Source of the DNA: Prosopocoilus inquinatus
Taxonomy: Eukaryota > Arthropoda > Insecta > Coleoptera > Lucanidae
NCBI GenBank assembly: GCA_036172665.1
Contig: CM069877.1
Span: forward strand, 17,881,001-17,945,000
Direction of reading: 5' to 3'
Length of the DNA: 64,000 nt
This document shows, one piece after another, positions 43,620-54,526 of this stretch. A program made the translations under genes and the position numbers. Position 1 is the stretch's first letter. Each line of letters begins with the position of its first letter. The notes below the pieces were generated by a model, which did not search any database, was not told the DNA's origin, and was given only the letters and a program-made list of their open reading frames with translations.

Positions 43620-46271
43620 TAGAGTTCCTGTATATTAGTTTGATAAGAGTTCAGCCATGTGTACCCAATATCAACAACTACTTGATTTTTCTTTGTTAGT
43701 TTCTTCTGTGACACGCGTGTGGACATGCTAATGACAAACACATCGGTAGTTTTAGGAAGTTATATTTGCCGTTTTTTAACAAAAACAACATGATGTATCA
43801 TTTCAAAATATGATATAATTAAATACTCCTATTATTTATTTTATTTTTGACGCTAAATGTCTTATTGAAACGCTTTTACTGGAGTACGTTTCCGTACTGG
43901 TTCTTCTTCGAAGTAAGCGTTTAAGTTTCACACTGTAGAGTCATAGTCTGAATGTGATGTAGTTGTTTATTATTTTATCTTTAATGTTATGGCCATTTGG
44001 ATAAACAATTTTTACAATACCTTAATATAATAATTTTATTTTTCAAGAATTTCGATATGTGCCCAAATCAGTAACCATTTATATTTAACGAATGTGTGAA
44101 GCCAAGAAATATACACTCCATGATTTTAAATAGCTGGAAGGTTTTATAATTAACATAATTCAACTTTTCTGGTTGAAATTCTTGAAGTCTAACAAAATGA
44201 GTAAAACTGTAATGTATCAACTTCTTAGAGCCCACTGATGAAATACATTTGCGACAAACTCCTCGCTTCCTTATTTTATGCAATACATAACCAGCACAAT
44301 TATACAAAATATTTTCTGTCCTATTGCTGAGTTTTACCTTCTGTAAATTCAAATTTTCTGGGAAAGTGTTAATTTTATCAACTTCTTGTTTTTTTTTTTT
44401 GTCAGAAATAATATCTAAAAATCTACTTAATTGCTTCCGATCATCTTCTTCATAACTGGTTGTAGAATTCGATGTGTTTGAATATTGTGCTATACTGAGA
44501 AGCTTCAAGTTTTGTTGAAACTGAAGTGGGGAAAATAATGATTGTCGAAATACTATTTGAGAAAATGAATTTTCTAAGCAATCCTGAGAAAATCTACTGG
44601 TAAATAAGAATTTGTGATTTTTTAAATTTAGAAATTTATTCTGTAGATTCAAATATTGACGTTGTCGTCAAAATAACACCTGTTTGTACTGGTTTCCAAA
44701 TGTTAGATGTATTTTTACTTGGGCGACCAATTTTCATGTTTGTAAATAATTCCATAATCATTTGAAGAAAATTAATGGTTTCGTTCTATTTTTCAATATT
44801 ATATTTGTTTAAAGCCAAAACTGGATTTCGTGATGTAAGTAGCTTAAACCATTTCAAGATACTTTCCAGAAACCAAGGGGTTGTTAAAAGTCCTCTATTA
44901 CTATCTTCTTCCGCAAAAAAAATTAAGGCAGTACTTACATCGTGATGAATTACATTATAAGAATTTGATACCTTCATTTTATCAAAATGTTTTTTATTAT
45001 TGAGAAGCTCGGATTTCAACTTGGGCGCAAATTTTAACTCTAAATCTTTTTCATAATCAGCAAAATTTTTTATGTGTTGGACACTTACTATATTAGTGGG
45101 TAAATTAAATTGCTCTTTTAAATTTTGAGGGATTTCAGTTACTTTGTGATTAGAGACTGCTTTATGTTCTTAAACAAATGTGGAACATCTGCTACGACAT
45201 ACACACGATTTGATTTCTCTGTTGGATGTTGGATATAATTTATAGTTTTTGAATATTTTCCAGCAATAATACCAAATTTTTTCCACATTGCCTGATTACT
45301 GGAACCCATATACGTAGTGATTGCATTTACTTTCAGCCCAATATTATTACAATGATAAATAACCTTTTGAATAATTTCACATAAAACTGACCCATCTGTG
45401 CTACAACCGGTAAAATATTATGCAACAATTTGTTTCCAGCGACTTGTGATTCCTGCCAACATAATAACCAAAGCGCGGCTGGCTACACCAGAATTATTTG
45501 GAAGGGTAGTTTCCCCAAAAAATTGATCAGAAGATACGCAGTATTCTAAACATTCTTTAAGAGCCATTTCGTCCATTGTAATTATACATTCTTTCTGAAA
45601 GTCGTTCATATTATTCACTTTAATTTTCAAAAATACAAATATATCCACTAAAATGCCGCTTTCGAATTTTAAATATTCCAGTTTTCTGTTTAGAGTTCGC
45701 ACTGAAGGAAAAGGTAAATGCAACTTCAATAAGCTCTCATAACCATTTGTCCCAAGGTAAATTTAAGACTTAACAGTTTTGTTAGACCACGGAATGAAGC
45801 AATTTGTTTTACGTTGTAAAGCTTTAATTTGATCTGGATTAAAAATTTATTCTAAATTTTTGTTTTAAAGTTCTAATTCTCTCCTGAAATCTGTGTATTA
45901 TTCTTTCATATTCCCTAGCAGTTTTTTGAAGTTCAAAGACACAATAAATTTCAACAAGCATCAAGTGAAATATTGTTAATATTTTCTGAAATATCGCTAT
46001 TTTCAGTTTTCAATTTTGCTATTTCTAATCTAAATATCTTTCATTTTTGGACTTTTTGGAAATCTGTGAAACGAAAATCCTTGGTTAGTCCTGTTCTTAC
46101 AATTTAACGCTGAGCATCCAGTCATAATGTCAAAACTAGATAATGAGTAATTGTCAAGTGATTGTCAAATTACATAAAAAAAAACACATATTCCTTGGAA
46201 CTGGGTCCAACCAATCAAAATGGATATCGCACATGGCTGAACTCTTATCAAACTAATATACAGGTACTCTA
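43620..46271 (-). mobile_element. P element 2, 2652 bp
   Basis: The left end TAGAGTTCCTGTATATTAGT and the right end ACTAATATACAGGTACTCTA form TIRs that continue through TTGATAAGAGTTCAGCCATG, about 42 bp with one mismatch. It is flanked by ATTTTCAC on both sides. It contains a broken minus-strand gene for a THAP-type P transposase. The element at 54383 is a second, deleted copy in the opposite orientation. Confidence 0.9.
44068..46125 (-). pseudogene. P-element transposase (THAP type), broken
   Basis: On the minus strand the ATG at 46125 starts MTGCSALNCKNRTNQGFSFH with the first Cys pair of a THAP zinc finger. A TAG replaces the conserved Trp codon soon after, and the rest of the finger, including the second Cys/His pair, is deleted up to SDISENINN. 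The middle reads LHLPFPSVRTLNRKLEYL and ECIITMDEMALKECLEY (first catalytic Asp of the RNase H fold), then the GSSNQAMWKKFGI block and VADVPHLFKNIK, a conserved P-transposase motif. After more breaks come SELLNNKKHFDKMKVSNS and, at 44652-44068, a 194-codon C-terminal ORF containing CRKCISSVGSKKLIHYSFTH. Several frame breaks (near 45180, 45420 and 44790) make it inactive. The family binds element ends through THAP and moves by cut-and-paste using GTP. Confidence 0.8.
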
Positions 46272-46825
46272 ATTTTCACTAAAAAGTGCACTGAAACCGT
46301 TTTTCCCCTGTACCCTTGTAGACATTGGGGTATATTCTGTAACATTGGTATAGACTTGATATTGCTATGTTTCAAGTGATCTTGCAAAATTGGTATTCTG
46401 TAATTAGTTTCGTAACAACTTGCAATCCGTTTCAAGTGTGATCTCGACCCACAATAATTTTATATCCGTAGATACGGCTAAGCTGCCATCTTCAGTACGC
46501 TACCAACTTAAAAGCACTTAAAAAGATCTAAAAACAACCTAATTATCCTAATAAAATCATAATCATGCATTTGCACTGGATATTTGATAAGGAGAGGATT
46601 CTCCGAGATAAAATTTTCCTAAAGTGCTCTTAACTTGTAGTGTGTGGGTGTGATTTGCTCTCATCTCAATTTGCGGTCGGCAATCGACTTGAAATGTTAT
46701 GAAATCGTAACAAGTTCTCTTCAATTATTGAAGACCGTATCAATTGATATGCATATCAATGTTATAGAATAGCCCTGATTGTATCTACAAATTGTACCTG
46801 AAATGAAGACAGGAATTATAAATAC

Positions 46826-47205
46826 TGTTACGTTTCTAGGGTTTGAGTTTATTTATTTAAACGAATAAAACACTCGATAAAAACTTAACCGTAATTTAAT
46901 AAAGCTTAAAAACTAATTTATTTGTAATAATTTATTTTCACACTAAAATCTAACTTCGACGTTCGCTGTTCGAATTCGACTGCCTGGTGAGTCAACTCCG
47001 GGCGATTTTATATCATTTGCTGGCGTCTGGAAGTCTCTACGCTGGAAGATTCTAGTTTGTTCGATGTAGGCCCCGACCGCGTGACGGCCGATGACACATA
47101 ACAGCGGACCGACTTCTTGACGCCTTGCGCTAAGTCAGGTTGGCTCGCCACAATACGAAACGTTTACATGCAATTGTAGATTAATATTTGTAGTAAAACG
47201 TTACA
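46826..47205. mobile_element. Possible solo LTR, 380 bp
   Basis: It begins TGTTACGTTTCTAGGG and ends AAAACGTTACA, the TG...CA form with short inverted ends usual for LTRs. It is GC-richer than its flanks in its right half, with AATAAA near 46898. No matching 4-6 bp target duplication is seen at the edges, so the call is weak. Confidence 0.3.
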
Positions 47206-48133
47206 TTTTATTGAGAAAATCGTTTAACACTTACATATTTAAGAGTATATTGTCCTTAAGCGTGTATCTTAAATTTGTAAATAAAACGTTAACGTATTCT
47301 ATATATTCTTGATTTAAATTCTATTCTATATAGAGGTTTGTTCTTTTACTTGTGGAAAAAATTAATAAATTGTAGTAATTATTAATATAGTGTTGAAAAA
47401 TAGTACCTAGTACTTTTGCAGTATCTTTTTATTGACCATATGTAAGCAAATTACACATTTTATGTTAATAATCGCTCAAATTTTCTTACTCTGTAAATAT
47501 TTTACACCGAATAGTGCAATTGTGTACGTGATCATTTGTGCAGTAACACAAAATTTGGAAACCTAAGCTAACGCGATTTGCTAAAGACTGTGACTGTATG
47601 TGTAAAAAAATATCTTTCGCCACAATTAGTTTATATCTGTAGATACGCATTTCGCCAACTAAGTCACCACCTTCAGTACACTCACAAACACTTACAAATT
47701 AAAAACACTTCATGAAATCGTTCGTTCCTGTGAACCAGAAGGCCAAGTCTGCACTAGAAATGACTACCTATATTGTTACAATTACTTTTCTTATTTATAT
47801 CTTATATTTTCTTTCACGGTTCAATTCAATACATATCTCTTGTTGTTGTGAAGGAAATTTTAATTTAAATCAAATTGTGATGAGCGAGCGAATGGAAACA
47901 ATAATAATGAAATGTTTTATCATGTGTTTTGCCTTCTTCGACTTTCTTGTGCCTTTTCTTGCGAATTTCGAGCCTCATTTAAATCAGTTAAAACCGTTAC
48001 TTACAAACGAATTATACTGAAACAAGCGAAGCTGACGGCGCGGCGGGCACATAGTGTGGCTTTGCAGAAAAGTAAGTTATTTTTTCTTAATTTTGTAATC
48101 ATTGTCGTTATTATTGTTCCTATTATTATACAT

Positions 48134-48330
48134 ACAGGATTAGTTAAAAGTATGTAGACGGTCATTTATTGCCGTTAATATTCATATTCATTTTAGGAAA
48201 TTATGTTCTGTATGAAAGTTTTTTGAGAAATTTGTGTCTACAGTTGGGAATACTTGAATAATTTTTTTCTTCAATTGTTTTTGAGTTGCACCTATCTGTG
48301 TAATTTTTTAATGGAAACTTGTTAATTTTA
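48134..48330. mobile_element. Mariner-type element end, partial
   Basis: TACAGGATTAGTTAAAAGTA and the following 190 bases match the left part of the 7894-8530 element (GTTAATATTCAT, TTTTAGGAAATTATGTTC, TTTCTTCAATTGTTTTTGAG). The matching opposite end, in inverse orientation, lies at 52803-52894. The two may be the ends of one element later split by other insertions. Confidence 0.55.
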
Positions 48331-49244
48331 AACTAAAATAGTAAAGGAGACTGTGGTTTAATATTTTGGCAGCTAAGCTGCCATCTTCAGTACCCTACCA
48401 ACTTACAAGCACTTAAAAAGATCTAAAAACAACCTAATCATCCTAATAAAATCATAAAAATGTAAAAATTAACTACAATTTAATCATCCTAAAATATACT
48501 GGGTCTCGAATCTGATGGTCCAAACTCAGAGGTGTTGTATTCCTCGTGCGGCGGGGCTCGATTTCTCGCTGCATTTCCGCCAGGCACGGGGATTCTACGA
48601 TCGAATTCTGCGTCTCATTAATTTAGATTTCGACGATTCGACATTTATTTGATTGCTCAGTCTCTCCGTAAATATTGAAGAGTTCAAAATGGACCTAGAG
48701 AAAGCGTCTCTCACAACTTGTTATGTTGAGAGATCATTTTCTGGCTTTAAAAGACAAGACATTCTCACGGCAAATCGAAACGAACGAACGAACAAAAATT
48801 TGGAATGTTATTTAATAATTAATTTTAATAACAATTAATAGCTAAGAAATTTCAGTATTTTCTTTCCTATTCGAATTTCGATTACCTGAGAATACTCAAC
48901 AACGCGCGTCTCTGTTAAACCGGGCAATCGAACGATTCAGATCTGCGCTACACCGGTGGTGTTATGATGTGTATTCGGCATATGGGAGACTGGACGGGAT
49001 ATTTTCCTCGATGCTTTACTCATAACCTACGGAGGAGATTAAAAGGGTAGCTAGGGGAGATCAAATTAAAGATTTTTAGATTCAAATTTGAGGTATTTAT
49101 GAGTTAATTGAACATTGCTTTACAATAAACAAGTATTGAAAAAAAAATAGTCACGTTAAAGTTACGGCTATTTCATTCTTTCTTTCAATGCCCAAAAACG
49201 AGTTTTCATCTCGTTGTGCACCGCGTACTAATTAAAAACAAAAC

Positions 49245-51383
49245 TATGAAGCAGATTAACATAGACATTTTGTGAATGGTGGTTTTGATAAATTTAGAGT
49301 TTATTTAATAATAAAGTTGCATTTTGGGAAATAATTTTGATTTTTGAATTCTTTAAGAATCTTCCACAAAATTGGATGTTGTATATCATTAACCTCTTTA
49401 ACAATGTTTTGGAATCGGAAAGCGTTCTCTATAGATGGACCACCATCTCTCTTACGATGTTGCATAAAAAGGGCCCTATAGATGCTCCTTCCAATAATAG
49501 AGGCATTGCGTGCATTAGCTCCATCTTAAAGCTCTTTACGACCATTCTACTCAATCGTCTGACATCTTCAATTCAAATCAACACTATTTTACCAGAAAAT
49601 CAATCCGGATTTCGAAAATCTAGATCTTGTCTCGACAATGTTTTCACACTAAACAGTGTAATTCAAATTCGACTTCATCGAAAAGGCAGAAAAGTGTTTA
49701 CTGCTTTCATTGATCTTAAACGGGCGTTTGACTCAATCAATCATGTACTGTTACGGGATAAATTGTATAAACTGGGTGACAGTGCGAAACTTCTAATAAT
49801 AATACAGTCTCTCTATTCTAACACGACTTTCTGCGTAAAAGCTTTCAATGGTTTTACCAAACCCTTTGAAGTAAATGAGGGAGTCTTACAGGGCGAACCC
49901 CTAAGTCCAACTCTATTCGCCCTTTTTGTGGCTGATATTGAAATCTACTTTCGAGAACGTGGTGCAGTTGGCGTAAACATAGATAATCACCACGACTTAC
50001 TATAATTGTTGTACGCAGATGATCTGGTGCTTCTCGGTATTTCTGAATTGGATTTAGCGCGAAAAGTAAACCTTCTGGAGAAATATACTACAGAAAATAA
50101 GCTTGCTGTAAACGCTGCTAAATCAAAAATGATTTGCTTCTCTAGACGAAATTTCAGAGTCAATCGGGCGCACTGTTTCCTCTTTAATGGTGCCGAAATC
50201 GAACTAGTCAACAATTATATATATCTAGGGGTTTCCCTCTCTTTTCCTTCTCTCTTTTGTAAACATACAGCAATATGCCTCTCCAAGTCAAAACAGTCAA
50301 TTGGAGCCGTTATGTCACTGTTATCGCAGTCAAAAACAAACTCGTGGGACGCACGCATCACTTTATACAATACCCTTATAGTCAATGCACTATCTAATTG
50401 TATAACCGTTTGGGGTCTACGTTATTTAAACATTATTGAGAGAGCCCAAGTCGGAATTTTTAACAGACTACTTACTCTTGTTACCAAAAAACTCTCCTGA
50501 TTATTTAGTTCGCTTAGATGTGGGTGCGGTTAAACTTGAGTACCTCATCGTAAAACACTGTCTAAACTGGCTTCTAAAAATTCTTAAAATGGAAAATAGC
50601 AAATTCCAAAAAATCGTCTTCTACCAACTGCTAAAGTTACAAGATACTAATCTTGTTAAATTGTGGGCCTTACAAAAGAAAGGTATTTTTATAAAAGTTA
50701 ATAGTCTGGACACTTGGAATTCTCTTTCCGTTGGACACCTTAAGGCATCTCTTAATAGAATTTTGTCTCGCTACCGACATAAACTCTTTGACGAAGACTT
50801 GGAAAGACTTAAACTCTCAGAGTTTTCCGCGCTCTATAAGTTTTTCGTCATCAAACCTAATCTATTTCTTTGTTACAACGGTATCTCCCACTCCATGAAC
50901 TGTAACGAAATATGCACAATGTGCAACTCTCTTAAACCTGAAAGTGTGGAGCACATATTTCTTGAATGCAAACTTTACGAGAGTATCAAAGGTTCAAAAA
51001 TCAGTCACTTGCAAAATTTTGACGAACTCATAAATCTATTAAATAATCCAAACCTAGATATAATCAAGGAGGTAGCTTATTTTTTTCTAAAACTTCGTTC
51101 CTTTGTTATTAACGAGTGAATACATTCTTAATTTTAAGTAAATTATCTTGTGTCTCTAAACTTTAATTTACCTCATTACCATACTAGTGCTGCTAGTATT
51201 AATACGTTCGAATTGTGGTTTATTTTCGTTTATGCTCTAACTGTTTTTTTTTTGTAACTTAACCCTTGCTATTTGATTACATGTCAAGAGACGCAATAAA
51301 TATATTATTATTATTATGAAGCAGATTAACATTTTATGAATGGTGGTTTTGATAAATTTACAGTTTATTTAATAATAAAGTTG
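49245..51383 (+). mobile_element. 5'-truncated LINE flanked by about 70-bp direct repeats
   Basis: The LINE body spans 49320-51314 and ends in a (TTA)n tail. On both sides lies the same sequence starting TATGAAGCAGATTAAC and ending TTTAATAATAAAGTTG: 49245-49319 (75 bp) and 51315-51383 (69 bp), differing by a 6-base gap and two substitutions. The simplest reading is an unusually long target-site duplication made at insertion. The body is truncated inside the reverse transcriptase domain. Confidence 0.75.
49322..51119 (+). pseudogene. LINE reverse transcriptase with C-terminal zinc motif
   Basis: The plus-strand coding relic starts at the left junction within the RT domain (EFFKNLPQNWMLYIINLF). 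It continues through MLHKKG, NRGIACISSILKLFTTILL, ENQSGFRKSRSCLDNVFTL, motif A FIDLKRAFDSINHVLL, motif B GVLQGEPLSPTLFALFVAD, one nonsense TAA at 50003-50005, and motif C LLYADDLVLL. The thumb follows (ENKLAVNAAKSKMICFSRR). A one-base shift near 50470 moves the frame to PKNSPDYLVRLDVGAVKLEY and on to the C-terminus, where CTMCNSLKPESVEHIFLEC gives C-x2-C-x9-H-x4-C. Stop at 51117-51119. Only two lesions interrupt about 600 codons, so the copy is fairly young. All RT catalytic Asp residues remain, but without the 5' half it is dead on arrival. Confidence 0.85.
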
Positions 51384-51907
51384 AAGAAGAAGAAGAAGAA
51401 GATGTGGGTATTATATTCAATCTCCTCCGTACGTTGTGAGACATCCAGTATATATGTCTAAATGTAGATAGATATAAACTAATATGTAAACACCTAAAAT
51501 TAATCGTCAGAAAAGCCTTACAAATAAAAGCTAACCAAACAACACGGAAATACGGAAATACGGAAATAAATAGCCCAAAGATCCGAAAAAAGGTTTTTAT
51601 TCTAACGAATAAATAAGTATATAATTCCCTATTATTTGATACCTGAAAATAAAATAAAATATATGTATCACGATAAATCGTCAAAAAACAACCTACAGAT
51701 GAGAGCAAATCACACCCACACACCACAAGTTAAGAGCACTTTGGGAAAAATTTTATCTCGGAGAATACTCTCCTTGTCAAATATCCAGTGCAAATGCAAA
51801 TTTCTGCTGTTTTCATTATTAACTAGTAAGAGCAAGAGTAGGAGGGAAAAAAATATTAATATGCAGGGTTCAGAAAATCACGTTCTCCGGTTGAAAACAA
51901 TGTACAG

Positions 51908-52185
51908 GCTGTCCCATTTTCGATGGTATTCTATAGGTACCTCCGTTAATAATGGAAATATAAAAAAAACTAAGCACGCAATATTGGGTCAACTTTTATG
52001 CCAATTTCAATGGTTAAATCAAAAATTTGCAGTTTCTTACTGTTTTCGTGGTGCAGTCGAAAAATAATTAAATTACATGAGAGGTTCAAAAATAATTGAA
52101 GGCATAGTTGGCTTTGACATCGTTAAAAAGAGTATTTTTCAAGCTTTTCAAAAATATATAAAAATAGACAAATTAATTCCATGTC
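51908..52185. repeat. Fragment of the 60664-63876 element
   Basis: TGTACAGGCTGTCCCATTTT, GATGGTATTCTATAGGTACC, ACTAAGCACGCAATATTGGG and AGTTGGCTTTGACATCGTTA match 60692-61095 in the same orientation. It lacks about 120 bases relative to that copy. Confidence 0.7.
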
Positions 52186-52802
52186 ATTATAACATATGCC
52201 AAAATGTGACACCTCAAATCAGATAGATCAAACGGTGTTTTCAACTTACTCTCAATTTCCTGTTGTAGTTATTTATTTTACAAGTTTAGAATTTAAGAAA
52301 GTTTATGCATTCTCGTCGCGCGGCGACCTTCGCATACATCATTTTAACGGCTTTCATTTTTTTTTTGACAGCCGCGTGATTTTCGCGTATATCATCTTGT
52401 ATATAACCGCGCGATTTAATCGCGTTACCCAGCGACCTAGCAGTGCGACAAAATCTCGCTGCCAAGTCGCTATGTGAATGGGTTCTAAGTAAGCAATAAA
52501 AAAATTTGAGCGAGTAACTTTATCATTATTTATTGTGTACGTGAAATTCAATTGTACAATTTACTGCAGCACATTGCATGGCGCGAATAAGCAGTACCGG
52601 AAATGAATACTTGAACCGTTGTTTTTTTTTTTCTCTCATAAACCCCTTAATTCTGAAAAAAGAACAAGACTGCTATTGTAAAGAGAAAAAAATACTTTAT
52701 CGAATGGTAGAAAAAAAGTTTCCATTTAAAAAAAATTACACGGATAGGCGTAACTCAAAAACAATAAAAAAAAATTCAAGTACACTCCAACTGTAGATAA
52801 AA

Positions 52803-52894
52803 ATTTCCCAAAAAACTTGACATAATTTCCTGAAATGAATATTAACGGCAATAAATGGCCGTCTCCATACTTTGAACTAACCCTGTATATTACT
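52803..52894. mobile_element. Mariner-type element end, inverted
   Basis: It ends TTTGAACTAACCCTGTATA and contains GAATATTAACGGCAATAAAT and GGCCGTCTCCATACTTTGAA, the inverse of the element ends at 7894 and 48134. Confidence 0.6.
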
Positions 52895-54526
52895 GAGAAT
52901 ATAACCGAAACTTTAGAAAATAAAATTACTTTTTTAGACACTCGCGCAAGAATCGAAATTAAACGTTCATTTATAAATATCTTTTTTTTTCAAACGAGTG
53001 CTCGGATACAACTGATAAGAGAACCTGGCTACCTGACCTGAGCGTTTTCTATTCGCTTTATTTTGCATATCTCGCCCAATGGAATTTTCTGTGTGACATT
53101 TTTCATTCAGCGGTACCAAAACATGGAGGTGCAAGTTCATTGTATAAACTAGGAATGATTTGAATCACTGTTCACTACTTTTCTGTTTATTTTTTTGGAA
53201 GACTACAGGACGGTCGAAATCTTGAAGCAGCGACGGTAGTTACAATGTAGCTTTTGCGATTGAAATAACAAGACGAATCTTGTTCCTCGATTACCGTCGA
53301 TTATTTCTCTTATCCTGACTTGACGAGTTAATATCACGTAGCAATTTGCATGCCTTTAACTCGCTTAAATTAATCATTTAAGTCAGCAACTGGGAGCGAC
53401 CGTGATTTGTTGAAAGCACAAAACGAAAAAGAAAAAGAGGTTTCTTGGATTCTTCCTTTTTTTTCTCTTCCGCCGATAATTTATTATTTATCGAATGTCA
53501 ATGGTTCCATAGGTATTCATCTGCGCGTTAGAACCAGTTTGTCCACGCACCGCATTAATAATTTCGAAACTTTCTAACTGGAAACGGAATCAGTGTCAAT
53601 CCGGGCCACAATAGCTAGCGTACGTATAGGGGGGTCTGATGTGTGAATATCGAAAACTGGGGGGCGATAATTCATCGCGGGGACTTTCACCAGCGCGATT
53701 GGCCGCCCTTCTCGAATTAAAATTGCGCAGTTTACACCTGTGCGGAAAGTTGAGGCCGCGCAGACCACTGACACAAGCAAAACCGCCCGCCCGAATAAAT
53801 CTGCCTCACTCCAAATCCCGAGGCTAAGCCTCGCCTTGCTTTTATTTTATTCAATTCATTACAATACAGCTAAAAAAATTAGATTACACCACGGGGGCCA
53901 GTCAATTTTCCTCCATTCATTATTATTGTTTTATTTCCTATTCTTCTTATTTAAAAACACAGATTATTCACGAGTGAGTCCACGTTTTTATGCCTTGCAG
54001 AATAGAACGCCATTTTTTAACTGCATCAATTTCACAAGAAAATAAGTCACTCGCCAAAAGAACACCCTGCTGCGTCGGAAATTGCGGCACAACAAATTAT
54101 TATCATATATCAAGAGATGGCGCTCGCTAGCACTTTTGCTTACAATCAAGTTGTCAAATGTTCAACTGAAAATAATTAATTAATTTAAACCATAGGGGAT
54201 TAATTCTTGAATAATAACTATAGTTATTTATAAATGAATGTATCTTTTTTTTAATTCCTTTTAGATTGAAGCACCTATTTTCATCCGCGTTGTTTCATAA
54301 AAAAAGAATTTACTCACCAAAAGAACACGCTGTAATGTCGGAAATTTTTCATCAAGAGATGGCGCTCGGAATCACGCGGACGTAGAGTTCCCGTATATTA
54401 GTTTGATAAGAGTTCAGCCATGTGCGATATCCATTTTGATCGGTTGGACCCAGTTCCAAGGAATATGTGTTTTTTTATGTAATTTGACAATCACTTGACA
54501 ATTACTCATTATCTAGTTTTGACATT

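Larger units (their letters stand above)
46280..49244. other. Repeat-rich spacer, no gene seen
   Basis: 46440-46690 holds an interspersed repeat (AGCTGCCATCTTCAGTACGC, AGCACTTAAAAAGATCTAAA) found again at about 48370-48465 and, for its right half, inverted at 51690-51800; 47615-47715 is a diverged relative. 46826-47205 may be a solo LTR. 48134 is a mariner-type end. 48500-49080 is GC-richer and unique. The ORFs at 47712-48157 show no family features. Confidence 0.45.
51384..54374. other. Repeat fragments and unique DNA, no gene seen
   Basis: 51384-51400 is a (GAA)n run. 51690-51800 is an inverted copy of 46560-46690. 51908-52185 is a solo arm of the 60664 element. 52310-52490 is CG-rich (CGTCGCGCGGCGACC) and ends GCTATGTGAATGGGTTCTAA, like a Harbinger-type end. 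53100-53850 is unique and GC-richer. 54040-54175 is a diverged duplicate of 54305-54372 plus 58489-58520. Confidence 0.45.

Noticed and set aside
53680..53700. NF-kappaB/Rel-like site GGGGACTTTCACC
   Set aside because: A single match without supporting sites; too short to call.
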